From positions 1 to 53,919 of the forward strand of contig NZ_JONR01000034.1 in assembly GCF_000711955.1 (NCBI RefSeq): a DNA stretch of 53,919 nucleotides, read 5' to 3'. Numbering within the stretch: the stretch's first letter is position 1; each line of letters begins with the position of its first letter. The DNA is from Nevskia soli DSM 19509 (GTDB lineage: Bacteria; Pseudomonadota; Gammaproteobacteria; Nevskiales; Nevskiaceae). Below are positions 1-8,625 of this stretch, in pieces. Position numbers and translations under genes: made by a program. Below the pieces are notes generated by a model. The model saw only the letters and a list, made by a program, of their open reading frames with translations, had not been told where the DNA came from and did no database searches.

Positions 1-1500
1 ACCGCCACTACCCGGCCTTCAACGGACCGGTCCGCCCAGAACGCTCGTAGGGATGAACCTGCGAAGCAGGTGTTGAACCCCAGGTCGGATGCTCTTGCGG
101 ACCAGACCAGCGGTGCGAATGATACGCCTGAACCAGCGGCGGGCAAAGTACCCGGGCCGGACAGGGTCGCCCAGGCCGCCAACCGCGACGGCTTGCCGAT
201 CCGCGAAGGCGACGACGTGGGGCTGGCGGCGGGCATGTCGGAAGACGGCCGCACGTCGGTGCACGATGCGGCGATGCCGCGCTGGTATGACGATGCACGG
301 GGCCGGCGCTTCGATCTGCGCGAGTCGCGCGACTACCACGAGCGGGTGGAGAAGGCGCTGCTCGATGCGGGGCACACCTATCCGGAAGCGCATCGCGCCG
401 CCACCGAGGTGGAGCATGCGCGGATGCGGCAGATGGGCTTCGACCCGAATGCGGTGGAGGCCTTCCAGCAGCCGTATATCGACCATGCGGCGCACCGTGC
501 CCGCGCCGAGGGCAGCACTACGCCGGATGTGACGGCGGAGCCGTATATCGACAGCGGCGAGCTGGGCATGCGGCGCGATGCGCCGGCCGATCCGCGCTTC
601 GTGCTGGACCGGGAGGGCAAGCGCTACGACCAGCCGGTGCACGGCAAGCTGCTGGACAGCATCGAGACCGTTACCGGGCGGGATGGCGATGGCGGCTATG
701 CGGTGATGGATCCGCATAGCGGCAAGGTGCTGAAGCGGGGCAGTACCTTCGAGTTGGCGCGGATGCGCGCGGAGCGCATGGCCAGCAATCTGGGCAGGCG
801 CCGTTTGCAGGAGCGGCTGGATGCCGAACCGGCGCTATCGCAGCAGCAGTTGCGGGAGCGGTTCAGGAATCGGCAGGCGGAGGTGCGATTTAGCAGGGCC
901 GCGGATACACCGCCTGGACGGGACCGGCCGCCACCGGATGAGCAGAGCGAGATGCAGGACAACGCCCCTCCTAGTGAGGGGCGAATTGTTTCTGAGGGGA
1001 AAGATCAAAGCGGCATAACTGGAAGCACGGAAGCGGCTACGGCTGAGGCCCGATCATCTACTTGGCCTATCATAGAATCATGGACGAAGGAGCTTGCGAA
1101 AAATCCGACGGCGTATAGTGTGCTGCACGAGGTTCAGCTCGATCCGGCAGACTATGGAAAGAGCAGGAAAGTACATAAACTTATTGCCAATAAGGCTTTG
1201 GATGATTATTTGCAGCAATCCGGTGCCCCCGAGAAACACTTGGAAGCTTTGATCCCGGATATTCGCGAGTCCGTTTCCCCGGAAGGGAGGAGAAAGACAC
1301 CCGAAGGATGGATTTGGGAGCATGCTTCTACCTCAACAACTTCTGGCAGAAAGGGAGTGATGCGGCTCGTTCCGGATTATCAGCACACACCGAAGTCAAG
1401 TTGGTGGAGAACGCTACATCCGGATAAAGGTGCGAGGGGTGGCTATTCAGAATGGGCGATCCCGTCTGGGGCTCCGCCGAACAAGTCAAAAAAGAAGTGA
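1..1500 (+). CDS. Polymorphic-toxin-like protein with C-terminal HNH/EndoVII-type nuclease (5' partial)
   Basis: The reading frame is open from the first base, so the N-terminus lies outside the window; the GTG at 70 is only the first possible start inside it. The visible part begins with a disordered Pro/Asp/Arg-rich stretch. A helical domain follows (about 290-520) and then a second domain with a Tyr-Asp-rich segment (about 590-860). After a linker comes a different C-terminal region (about 980-1500) of visibly lower GC. The last ~65 residues carry a GWIWEH motif, a GVMRLVP strand, a downstream His and an LHP...GGYSEW tail. This order resembles the WHH/EHHH-type HNH/Endonuclease VII toxins (family knowledge). 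I infer a nuclease tip swapped onto a conserved carrier, with the next gene as immunity. The delivery route is unknown. Alternative: a conjugative-element polyvalent protein. Confidence 0.6.
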   Translation, partial: TATTRPSTDRSAQNARRDEPAKQVLNPRSDALADQTSGANDTPEPAAGKVPGPDRVAQAANRDGLPIREGDDVGLAAGMSEDGRTSVHDAAMPRWYDDARGRRFDLRESRDYHERVEKALLDAGHTYPEAHRAATEVEHARMRQMGFDPNAVEAFQQPYIDHAAHRARAEGSTTPDVTAEPYIDSGELGMRRDAPADPRFVLDREGKRYDQPVHGKLLDSIETVTGRDGDGGYAVMDPHSGKVLKRGSTFELARMRAERMASNLGRRRLQERLDAEPALSQQQLRERFRNRQAEVRFSRAADTPPGRDRPPPDEQSEMQDNAPPSEGRIVSEGKDQSGITGSTEAATAEARSSTWPIIESWTKELAKNPTAYSVLHEVQLDPADYGKSRKVHKLIANKALDDYLQQSGAPEKHLEALIPDIRESVSPEGRRKTPEGWIWEHASTSTTSGRKGVMRLVPDYQHTPKSSWWRTLHPDKGARGGYSEWAIPSGAPPNKSKKK

Positions 1501-1503
1501 GCT

Positions 1504-1836
1504 ATGGAAGATCGATACGAGGGCAGGCCGTTAGTTGGGTTGCTGGAATGCTACGTACTTCACGCGATCGGAATGTTGCACGAGGAGCAGCAAGAGAGAT
1601 TGCGTAACATGGAGCAACATCTCAGCAGGGCTTTTGGGCGCGAAGGTAATTGGTTGGAAATTCTGACCAAGCAAATGGAATTTCCGGATACCTTGCCGGG
1701 GAAAATTGAGGCGATCTGGAAGCGCTTTCTTGCAGATGCGCATGCTCGTGGCGAGTCGGTGATTCCGGAGGAATTCGCGCGGATATTTGTCGATCAGAAT
1801 TTTCCAGATATCGAACCAAACATAAAATCTCGATAA
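1504..1836 (+). CDS. Candidate immunity protein for the upstream toxin
   Basis: This 110-residue, mostly helical, charged protein starts three bases after the toxin stop codon. It has no signal peptide or membrane segment, so it is probably cytoplasmic. It shares the lower GC and atypical codon use of the toxin tip, unlike the genes that follow. Position, size and composition are what an immunity gene of a polymorphic toxin would show. No family was recognised from the sequence, so the role is inferred from context only. The ATG at 1504 is the first start after the toxin stop; a weak purine-rich GAAGTGAG lies just upstream, inside the toxin's last codons. Confidence 0.5.
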   Translation: MEDRYEGRPLVGLLECYVLHAIGMLHEEQQERLRNMEQHLSRAFGREGNWLEILTKQMEFPDTLPGKIEAIWKRFLADAHARGESVIPEEFARIFVDQNFPDIEPNIKSR

Positions 1837-2065
1837 CGCGCTTATTTCTTCGTATATAAGGCAATTTAAGCAAGGACCAAAGGGGCTTCGATGAGGTCAA
1901 AAGCGGGGGCGCGGGAATAAATTCAAAGCGATGTTGTTTCGAGGAGTGCCCTCGACTGCCAACTGGATCACATTTCGCCCGGACTGGCTGTCGATTGTTC
2001 TCTACAATTGCTTTGGGGGTACGGGACGCAGGGTTCGATCCCGTCCATGATTCGGGGAGCCGGCC

Positions 2066-2806
2066 GTGATTCGGTGGACGCACGCATATAATCTGTTGTG
2101 GAAGCTGTTGTCGTTCGTGGCGAGTCTGTCGCTAACTATCGGGCTAGGGGCTTTCCTTTCGCCCTATTTGGATCAGATGGTGATGGTGCTCAGGGTGCCA
2201 CCATCTGTGGAAAACGGGTTATCGTTTCTGTACTTTCTGGTCTGGGCACTGGTGTATTTCCTGCTGTTGCTGACACTGCTGCCGCCGTGGCTACCGGACC
2301 TGCTTTACATCCGTTTGAACCTCAGGACCCAGGTCACGGTGTCCGAGGCGGCCAAGGCTGCTTTCCTTTTTGATGGTTCGCTGAATGGTCGCTGGTACCG
2401 GTTGCCCTCGCTGCGCACCACGGATCCGGATGTGCGGCGTGATTTCCTGTTTCGTTTTGCCAACAACATCGCGCAGAAGGAAGGAATAGCCAAGCCTTTC
2501 CGCTTCCCCGAGGAGGAGCAGGCGCGGCAACAGGCTGGTTCGCAAGCGGGCGCTGGTCAGAACGCGGGGGGCGGGGCGCCGCCGCGCGTCGATCCGTCGG
2601 CGGCTTTTCTGCGCCTGCTCGGCCTGGCGCAGATGCCGGCTTCGCAGGAAGAATTGAAGGCGGCGTATCGCAAGCGGATCGCCGCCTTTCATCCGGACCG
2701 CTTCGCGCAGGACAAGCCCGAGGTTCGCAGTCACGCTGAGGAGATGTCGAAGCGGATCAATCTGGCTTATCGCTGGCTGTATGACCGGATGCGGGTGCCG
2801 GCATGA
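2066..2806 (+). CDS. Membrane-anchored J-domain (DnaJ-like) protein
   Basis: A 246-residue protein with two N-terminal hydrophobic segments (about residues 12-34 and 52-72), a cytoplasmic middle region, a Gln/Gly/Ala-rich linker (about 150-172) and a C-terminal J domain (about 178-243). The J domain carries the diagnostic HPD motif at residues 209-211 between helices II and III. J domains stimulate DnaK ATPase (family knowledge), so this protein probably recruits DnaK to the inner membrane for an unknown client. The start is GTG at 2066. The stop overlaps the next start (ATGA), so translation is coupled to the zinc-ribbon gene. It differs from DjlA by having two membrane segments and no TerB-like domain. 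Confidence 0.8.
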   Translation: MIRWTHAYNLLWKLLSFVASLSLTIGLGAFLSPYLDQMVMVLRVPPSVENGLSFLYFLVWALVYFLLLLTLLPPWLPDLLYIRLNLRTQVTVSEAAKAAFLFDGSLNGRWYRLPSLRTTDPDVRRDFLFRFANNIAQKEGIAKPFRFPEEEQARQQAGSQAGAGQNAGGGAPPRVDPSAAFLRLLGLAQMPASQEELKAAYRKRIAAFHPDRFAQDKPEVRSHAEEMSKRINLAYRWLYDRMRVPA

Positions 2807-3585
2807 AGCAGCTCAAGTGTTCCGAATGCGGCACATTGAACCGGATCGAGGCGCATTCGTTTCGCATGGCGCCTCTATGCGGCCGTTGCCGGATGCGTTT
2901 GCCGGAACCGCTGTTGAACCCGTTGCTACGTGGCGCCTGGCTCAACAAGGCCTGGATCGCGCTGGGCGTGGTGGTTGTACTGGCGGGGTTAGGTATAGCG
3001 GATATCCACCCAGGGCTGAGGTATCTGGAGGGCTTGGCCGGGACCAGGGAAAAATCGACCTTTGCGGACGCAGATCGGCCGCCGCCAAAACCGGTACCGG
3101 CCGTCCCTGATGATCCCGTGCAGGCAGCGCCGCAATCGGCGCCATTGCCCCAGTACCTGGTCCGGCCACCATCATCGTCACCCTCACCCTCATCGCCACC
3201 TTTGCCGCTGCCGGAAACCGGCACGGGGAAGACGTATCTGCGTACGCGGACGGACCACTGGATCGAGATCAAGATTCAGGACGGGCCCTATGCGAATACG
3301 CTGGTGCGCATATACCGGGTGAAGGACAACGCCATCGTGGCCGAGCGTTTCATCCGCGCGGGCGGCAAATTGAAGATCCCCTTGCCGGCGGGGACATTCG
3401 TGGTGCGCTCCGCCAGTGGACGCGACTGGTACGGCGGTTCGCTCTATTTCGGCGATGCCACGGCTTTTTCGGAAGCAGAGGCGCAGCTGGATTTGCGGCA
3501 GGACGGCACGTACTACGATATGAGCCTGATTCCCCAGAAAGAGGGAAACCTCGACACGAAGAGCATTTCCCGGGATATGTTTTAG
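2803..3585 (+). CDS. Zinc-ribbon single-pass membrane protein
   Basis: A 260-residue protein with an N-terminal zinc ribbon (CxxC at residues 6-9 and 26-29). One membrane segment follows (about 48-66), then a long Pro/Ser-rich linker (about 90-143) and a C-terminal beta-rich domain of about 110 residues. The topology suggests a cytoplasmic zinc ribbon and a periplasmic domain held off the membrane by the proline spacer. It overlaps the J-domain gene by four bases, so the two probably form one functional unit. The C-terminal domain reads like a small beta sandwich, but no named family was recognised. The convergent lipoprotein protease lies 35 bp downstream. Confidence 0.7.
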   Translation: MKQLKCSECGTLNRIEAHSFRMAPLCGRCRMRLPEPLLNPLLRGAWLNKAWIALGVVVVLAGLGIADIHPGLRYLEGLAGTREKSTFADADRPPPKPVPAVPDDPVQAAPQSAPLPQYLVRPPSSSPSPSSPPLPLPETGTGKTYLRTRTDHWIEIKIQDGPYANTLVRIYRVKDNAIVAERFIRAGGKLKIPLPAGTFVVRSASGRDWYGGSLYFGDATAFSEAEAQLDLRQDGTYYDMSLIPQKEGNLDTKSISRDMF

Positions 3586-3620
3586 CGGCGTCGCTTAGTT
3601 TGCGTAATGGATGGCTGGTG

Positions 3621-4931
3621 CTATTGCATCTGGATGTGTAAGTAATTGACCGCTTCGTCGATTGGAATGAAGTAATTGATACCTTCGCTCCTGTCGACTG
3701 CGCTCGTAGCCCCCGACTCACATAGCGCAATCACTTTTCCATTGCGATCCACCAGTGGACCGCCGGAATTTCCGTGTTGGACAGAGACATCACTCTGGAT
3801 GAGCGGATAACCGCCATTCTTGCGGAAGGCACTGACGATGCCGCGGGTGACGGTGAGGGCGTTCTGCTCCTCCAGAGGAGCGCCGATGGCGAAGACTTCG
3901 TCGCCAATCTGCACGTCCGGCGGCAGGTGCAAGGCGGCGGCGGGATAACCGCTGCCTTCCAGCTTGAGCAGGGCGACATCGCGCCGCGCATTGCGGCGCA
4001 GCACCTGGGCGAGCAGCTGGCGATTGTCGGCCAGTTTGACGCGGACGCGTTCGGCACCTTCCACCACGTGGTAGTTGGTGAGGATGTAGCCGTCGGGACT
4101 GATGATGACTCCGCTACCAAACGCGCCGGCGACGTAGACGATGACGGTGGCGGCGCGCGGCGCTTCAAGGCCGGTGGTGGGTAGGGCGGCGGTGATGGTG
4201 AGCGGGGTGGTATCGGCGGAAGGCGGTGGCGGCGAGCTGGCGGCGGTCGCCGTGCTGGCCTGGCTCATGGGGGCGGCGGGAGCGCCGAGTTGCGGCTCGC
4301 TGCTGAGGATGGTTGCCAGTTGCGGGTCGGCGAGCAGGTTGCGCACGGCCAGGTCCAGCGCGTGGACAAGGAATACACCCCAGCCCTTCTTTTCGGTATG
4401 GGTGATTTCGTAGCGGCCCTCGGTGACGACCTTGTAGACGGTCTTCTGCTCCAGCACGTCGTAGAACTGCCAGCGGATGCGGGCGTAGGCGGTGCCCTTG
4501 ATGTCGCCGTGCACGCCGACGCCGGCCCAGGGGTAGCAGTAGTCGGTGGAGAGGAATTCGACGATGGCGCCGGCCTGGAATTCGGCCTTGGCGGCGCCGC
4601 CGTCTTCGAACAGGTCGTCGCCGCCGCCGACGATCCTGTAATGGGCGTCCCGGAATTCCTTGTTGAAGCGCTCGGCCACGCTGTGCTTGAGCTCGGCGAC
4701 GAGCTGGTTGTCCCAGCCGACCGCCCTGGTGTTGCCGCACTGGGCGCCCGTCATTTCGCGGGCGACGGCGCTGGAGGGATCGAAGCCGACCACCACCTTG
4801 CTCAGCATCAGCGGGCGCGTAGCCTGCTGCGCCGGGACGGGTTCGCGCGCTTCCACTTCGGGAAAGGTGCGCATCGAGCCGCAGGCTTGCAGCAGCAAGG
4901 CGGCGGCCAAGGCCGGCAGTAAGCGCTTCAT
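3621..4931 (-). CDS. Lipoprotein with novel N-terminal domain and trypsin-like (S1C) protease domain
   Basis: A 436-residue protein. The start at 4931 was chosen because an AGGGGA ribosome site precedes it and a lipoprotein signal follows, with the lipobox cysteine at residue 17. Residues about 40-205 form a domain of unrecognised family. After a Pro/Ser/Ala linker (about 215-255) comes a chymotrypsin-fold protease with a complete triad: His288 (NYHVV), Asp318 (RRDVALL) and Ser389 (GNSGGP). There is no PDZ domain, so it differs from DegP/DegS. It is expected to be tethered to a membrane on the periplasmic side. It is convergent with the J-domain/zinc-ribbon pair. Confidence 0.8.
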   Translation of the reverse strand: MKRLLPALAAALLLQACGSMRTFPEVEAREPVPAQQATRPLMLSKVVVGFDPSSAVAREMTGAQCGNTRAVGWDNQLVAELKHSVAERFNKEFRDAHYRIVGGGDDLFEDGGAAKAEFQAGAIVEFLSTDYCYPWAGVGVHGDIKGTAYARIRWQFYDVLEQKTVYKVVTEGRYEITHTEKKGWGVFLVHALDLAVRNLLADPQLATILSSEPQLGAPAAPMSQASTATAASSPPPPSADTTPLTITAALPTTGLEAPRAATVIVYVAGAFGSGVIISPDGYILTNYHVVEGAERVRVKLADNRQLLAQVLRRNARRDVALLKLEGSGYPAAALHLPPDVQIGDEVFAIGAPLEEQNALTVTRGIVSAFRKNGGYPLIQSDVSVQHGNSGGPLVDRNGKVIALCESGATSAVDRSEGINYFIPIDEAVNYLHIQMQ

Positions 4932-5147
4932 CACGGTTCCCCTGGTACCCGCTCGAGCGCGGCTGTGTAGCGGCGCCTTGCCCCATGCCGGGCGCCTTGT
5001 CTTCAACCGCGTGCATTGAATGATAGCCGCAGCCGCGGTCGGTTCGCACGCGAAGTGTGAGGTACCGCACGTAACGGCCGGCCGCGGGAAGCCGCGGGCC
5101 GCACCACGGGATGGATTTTCAGAACAGCAGGGAGGTTTCAGGCGCTC

Positions 5148-5906
5148 ATGGGTGATCCGGCAGTCCTTATTCCAAGCGGCCTGGCGAAGCTGCATCCGCA
5201 GCTCGAGACCTCGATCAAGTCGATCGCGGGAGCGATCCAGGCCTTGCAGAAGAAGGCCGGCACCAGCACCGGTGGTGGCGTATCAGGCTCGCTGGCGGCG
5301 CAGGTGCAGGCTTTGCAGGCGCAGCTGGCGGCGCTACAGGCGCAGGTGGATGGGATCGATGCGGGCGCGGCCGTCTACAAGGCGGGGCAGACCCTGCCGG
5401 CGTACTGCGCGGTGTACGAGGTGGCGGCCGGCGTGCTGGCGCCGGCGGACAACGCGGCGCTCGAGACCTGCGTGCCGCTGGCGGGGTTGACGCGGGCGGT
5501 GGCGGCGGCGGGGCAGAGCGTGTCGCTGGCCCGCAACGGCGAAGACCTGAGCAATTCGGTCTGGAGCTGGACGCCGCGGCAACCGGTTTACCTGGGGGCG
5601 GCCGGTGCGCTGACCCAGGTGCTGCCGCTGGCCGGGTATCCGCTGGTGGTGGGCTGGGCGGTGTCCGCCATTGCGCTGCGGGTGGGCATCTCCGGCGCCG
5701 GCGGCGATGGGCCGCACACGCTGGCCTTCCAGCAGCAGAGCCCGGCGACGAGCTGGGAGATCGACCACGGGCTGAACCGCTATCCCGCCGTGGTGATCCT
5801 GGATTCGTCCGGCGACGAGGTGGAGGCGGACGTGGTGTACCTGTCCGCCGGCAGCCTGCGCATCGATTTCGCTTATGCGGTTTCGGGGCAGGCGTTTCTG
5901 AACTAG
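5148..5906 (+). CDS. Phage tail-fibre-like protein with N-terminal coiled coil
   Basis: A 252-residue protein. Residues about 10-75 are rich in Gln/Ala/Leu heptads, predicting a coiled coil suited to trimeric fibres. The last ~70 residues hold a domain with an HGLNRYP segment followed by SSGDEVEADVVYLSA. Domains of this kind end many phage tail proteins (family knowledge). A related copy ends the next gene. GGAGG lies 12 bases before the ATG at 5148, rather far. It is the first gene of a phage-like block running to 9512. The 179 bp up to the next start contain no gene. Confidence 0.7.
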   Translation: MGDPAVLIPSGLAKLHPQLETSIKSIAGAIQALQKKAGTSTGGGVSGSLAAQVQALQAQLAALQAQVDGIDAGAAVYKAGQTLPAYCAVYEVAAGVLAPADNAALETCVPLAGLTRAVAAAGQSVSLARNGEDLSNSVWSWTPRQPVYLGAAGALTQVLPLAGYPLVVGWAVSAIALRVGISGAGGDGPHTLAFQQQSPATSWEIDHGLNRYPAVVILDSSGDEVEADVVYLSAGSLRIDFAYAVSGQAFLN

Positions 5907-6085
5907 CGGGCGTTGTCGCTAGCGCCTATCCGCTACGAGCACGCGCAACAGGTGCATCAACAGGCTGACCCGGTGCCGGCCCCTCGATACAGCGTTGCTA
6001 GGCAACGCCACTCGGGACGAACGGGGCTGGGCGCCGCTGCAAGGTTTTACCGATTCACTTCAATTCTTAGTCCAACGGAGTCACC

Positions 6086-7141
6086 ATGAGCAAGAAGTTT
6101 TATACCCCCATCGACATGCAGCTGCAGCAGGTGCTGAACCTGTTGTTGCAGAACCTGGCGAGCGATCCTTCGGCGAAGGAGTCGCAGATCTACTACAACA
6201 GCGCCAGCCACACCGTGCATTTCCACAACGGCACGGCCTGGGTACAGCTGGGCACGCTGGACCAGATCAGCGCGGCGCTGGCGGCGGTGAGCCTGAACAA
6301 CCAGAACATCACCAACCTGGCCGACCCGGTGAATCCGCAGGACGCGGTGAACCTGCGCACGTTGCAGACCATGATCACGGCGCTGTCCGACCGCGCCGAG
6401 GTGGCGTATGCCACCGCCGCGGCGCTGCCGGCGAATACCTACGCCAACGGTTCGGCCGGCGTGGGCGCCACGCTCACCGCCGCCGCCAACGCGGCGCTGA
6501 CCGTCGACGGCGCCAACGTCATCACCGGCCAGCGCATCCTGGTCAAGAACGAAACCAGCGCCGCCAACAACGGCATCTACACCGTGGCGCAGGCCGGTGA
6601 CGGCACGCATCCCTGGGTGCTGACCCGCGCGGTGGACATGGACCAGGCCAGCGAGCTGGGGCCGGGCATCCTGGTGCCGGTGCAGTCGCCCAGCGGCGCC
6701 ACCGCCGGTGCGGTGAACAACGGCGTGGTGTTCCTGTCCCTGGCGCCCAGCCCCTTCACCGTTGGTACCAGCGCGCTGACCTTCTCCACGGTCGGTTCAG
6801 TTTATTCAGCGGGGAATGGGCTGACCTTGTCCGGCACGCAGTTCTCGCTGAGCACGCCGGTGACGCTGGCCAACGGCGGCAGCGGCGCCACCACGGCGGC
6901 GGGGGCGCGCGCCAACCTCGGCGCCGCCGGCCTGTACTCGGCCACCATCGGCGACGGTACTTCGCTCAGCTTCAGCGTGACGCACAACCTCAACAATGCC
7001 TATCCCACTGTGGCGCTGTATCTCGTCTCCAGCGGCGAGCAGATCGAGGCGGACGTGGTCAGCGCCAGCGCCAACGCGGTGACCATCAGCTCGGCCCTGG
7101 CCTTTCCCAACAACGGCGTGAAGGCGGTGGTGGAGGGATGA
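6086..7141 (+). CDS. Phage tail-fibre protein
   Basis: A 351-residue protein with several tail-fibre marks. The N-terminal segment (about 1-60, starting MSKKFY) recurs in the following gene. A central beta-rich region includes VDGANVITGQRILVKNE, a motif I associate with tail-fibre and collar proteins. A GGSGATTAAGARANLGA segment near residue 270 is typical of phage fibre shafts. The C-terminal HNLN...YPTVALYLVSSG domain matches the end of the gene at 5148. The start is supported by GGAG seven bases upstream. The stop overlaps the next ATG (ATGA). It probably contributes to receptor binding in a tail or tail-like particle. Confidence 0.75.
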   Translation: MSKKFYTPIDMQLQQVLNLLLQNLASDPSAKESQIYYNSASHTVHFHNGTAWVQLGTLDQISAALAAVSLNNQNITNLADPVNPQDAVNLRTLQTMITALSDRAEVAYATAAALPANTYANGSAGVGATLTAAANAALTVDGANVITGQRILVKNETSAANNGIYTVAQAGDGTHPWVLTRAVDMDQASELGPGILVPVQSPSGATAGAVNNGVVFLSLAPSPFTVGTSALTFSTVGSVYSAGNGLTLSGTQFSLSTPVTLANGGSGATTAAGARANLGAAGLYSATIGDGTSLSFSVTHNLNNAYPTVALYLVSSGEQIEADVVSASANAVTISSALAFPNNGVKAVVEG

Positions 7142-8127
7142 GCCGCCGCTTCTATTCCACGCTCAACCTGGTGGAGCTGGCGGCGGATCCGGCGAGTCCG
7201 CGCGAAGGGGATATGTATGCCAACACCACACTGGGTGCCCTGAGACATTTCATCAATGGCGCCTGGCAAACCCTTTCGCAACGTCGCACGCAACTGGACA
7301 TCCTCGGCCCCGGCCTGGGGCAGACCTGGAGCAAGCCGGCGTGGGCGCAGAGTGTGGTGGTGTTGTGCATCGGCGCCGGTGGCGGGGGCGGCTCCGGCGC
7401 AAGACTGGCGGCGACCAGCGCACCCAGCGGCGGTTGCGGCGGTAATCCGGGCTGCGTCGTCACGCAGACCTTCCTTGCCACCGATCTGCCCGCGACGGTG
7501 AGCTGCAATGTGCCGGGCGGCGGTGCCGGCGGCGCGGCGATGACCAGCAGCAGCAACGGCAATGCCGGTGCCACGCCGGGCGCGACCAGCTTCGGCACCT
7601 ACCTCAGCGCGGCGGGCGGCAGCGGAGGGCTCGGCGGCGTGGGCGGTGCGCAGTCGGCACAGGCCAGCCAGCAGGGCGGCAACACCTACAAGGATCCGGC
7701 GCAGGGCGGCGGCACCGTTACCGGCGCGGGCGCCAGCAGCGGCGCCGGCAGTTCCTCGATGAATGGGCCTGGCGGCGGTGGCGGTGGCGGCGGTACCGCG
7801 GGCCTGCTCGGCAACGGTTCCTTCGGCGGCGCCGGTGGCAATGGCTATACCCAGGGCCAGCAGGCCAGCGGTGGTGCGGCGCCGGGCAGCGGTCAGGCCG
7901 GCAACAACGGGCAGAACAAGCAGAGCATCAACTACGGCTTCGGCGGTGGCGGCAGCGGTGCCAGCCAGATCCAGGGCAGCACCCTGGGCAGCGGGCTGGC
8001 GGGCGGCGCGGGCGGTTCGCCGGGCGGTGGCGGTGGTGGTGGTATCGGCACGGGCAACACCGCTTCGAGCAGCGGCGCCGGTGGCAATGGTGGGGACGGG
8101 GAGATCCGGATTTTCAGTTTCGATTGA
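7138..8127 (+). CDS. Glycine-rich phage tail-fibre/tip protein
   Basis: A 329-residue protein. The N-terminal ~50 residues (MSRRFY..., EGDMYANTT, FINGAWQTL) parallel the preceding fibre gene. After a short linker the rest is dominated by glycine, with GGGGGG runs and G-rich loops broken by short hydrophobic strands, ending in GEIRIFSFD. Glycine-rich tip domains of this style form polyglycine-II bundles in phage adhesins (family knowledge), so it is probably the distal receptor-binding part. The high-GC glycine codons produce long spurious reading frames on the other strand. Translationally coupled to the gene upstream; an intrinsic terminator follows at 8162. Confidence 0.7.
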   Translation: MSRRFYSTLNLVELAADPASPREGDMYANTTLGALRHFINGAWQTLSQRRTQLDILGPGLGQTWSKPAWAQSVVVLCIGAGGGGGSGARLAATSAPSGGCGGNPGCVVTQTFLATDLPATVSCNVPGGGAGGAAMTSSSNGNAGATPGATSFGTYLSAAGGSGGLGGVGGAQSAQASQQGGNTYKDPAQGGGTVTGAGASSGAGSSSMNGPGGGGGGGGTAGLLGNGSFGGAGGNGYTQGQQASGGAAPGSGQAGNNGQNKQSINYGFGGGGSGASQIQGSTLGSGLAGGAGGSPGGGGGGGIGTGNTASSSGAGGNGGDGEIRIFSFD

Positions 8128-8161
8128 GCATGGGCGCAAGCCCAGCAAGCACATAGACCGG

Positions 8162-8184
8162 AGCCCGCCATTGCGGGCTTTTTC
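8162..8184 (+). terminator. Intrinsic terminator after the tail-fibre genes
   Basis: A perfect 7-bp stem (AGCCCGC/GCGGGCT) with a CATT loop is followed by a run of T. It separates the fibre genes from the lysis genes. Confidence 0.75.
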
Positions 8185-8218
8185 ATTTTCGGCGGCAAGC
8201 TTTTCCAGGGAGAGTTAC

Positions 8219-8611
8219 ATGCGACTCATCAACATCCACGAGTACCTGATGGGACGGGACCAGTCCTATGCGGCGGACTACACGGCCGAGGTGGCGGCCA
8301 ATGCGCAGCGCACCGTCGAGCACATCAATGCGTTCCTGCAAGCCGGCGGCTTCGACGGCCACGTCAATTCCGGCTGGCGCCCGCCCTCGGTGAACGGCGC
8401 CACCAAGGGCGCGGCGCCGCATTCCAAGCACATGCAGGCGCTGGCCTGCGACCTGCTCGATCCGGGCGGCCTCATCGACCGCTGGTGCCTGGAGCATCCC
8501 GAGGTGCTGGAGCGCATCGGCCTATGGCAGGAATCACCCGGCTCCACGCCCGGCTGGTGCCATCTGCAAATCCTGCCGCCCGTCAGCGGCCACCGTGTAT
8601 TCATTCCTTGA
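8219..8611 (+). CDS. Phage endolysin, M15-type peptidase
   Basis: A 130-residue protein resembling M15 (VanY/Ply-type) peptidoglycan peptidases of phages. It shows an SGWRPP turn, an SKHMQALACDL segment with the zinc-ligand His and Asp, and a C-terminal GWCHLQI segment with the second metal-binding His. It would cleave peptide crosslinks or stems of peptidoglycan. No signal peptide is visible, so export would rely on the holin-like proteins encoded next. The ATG at 8219 has GGGAGAG about eight bases upstream. The length is normal for a single-domain phage M15 enzyme. It begins a three-gene lysis cassette. Confidence 0.75.
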   Translation: MRLINIHEYLMGRDQSYAADYTAEVAANAQRTVEHINAFLQAGGFDGHVNSGWRPPSVNGATKGAAPHSKHMQALACDLLDPGGLIDRWCLEHPEVLERIGLWQESPGSTPGWCHLQILPPVSGHRVFIP

Positions 8612-8625
8612 AGGGGGATTCGAAC

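Noticed and set aside
2024..2046. T-arm-like hairpin with GGGTTCGATCCC, as in tRNA 3' ends or att sites
   Set aside because: The five-pair T stem does not form and no acceptor or anticodon arm is present, so a tRNA or att-site call is not supported.
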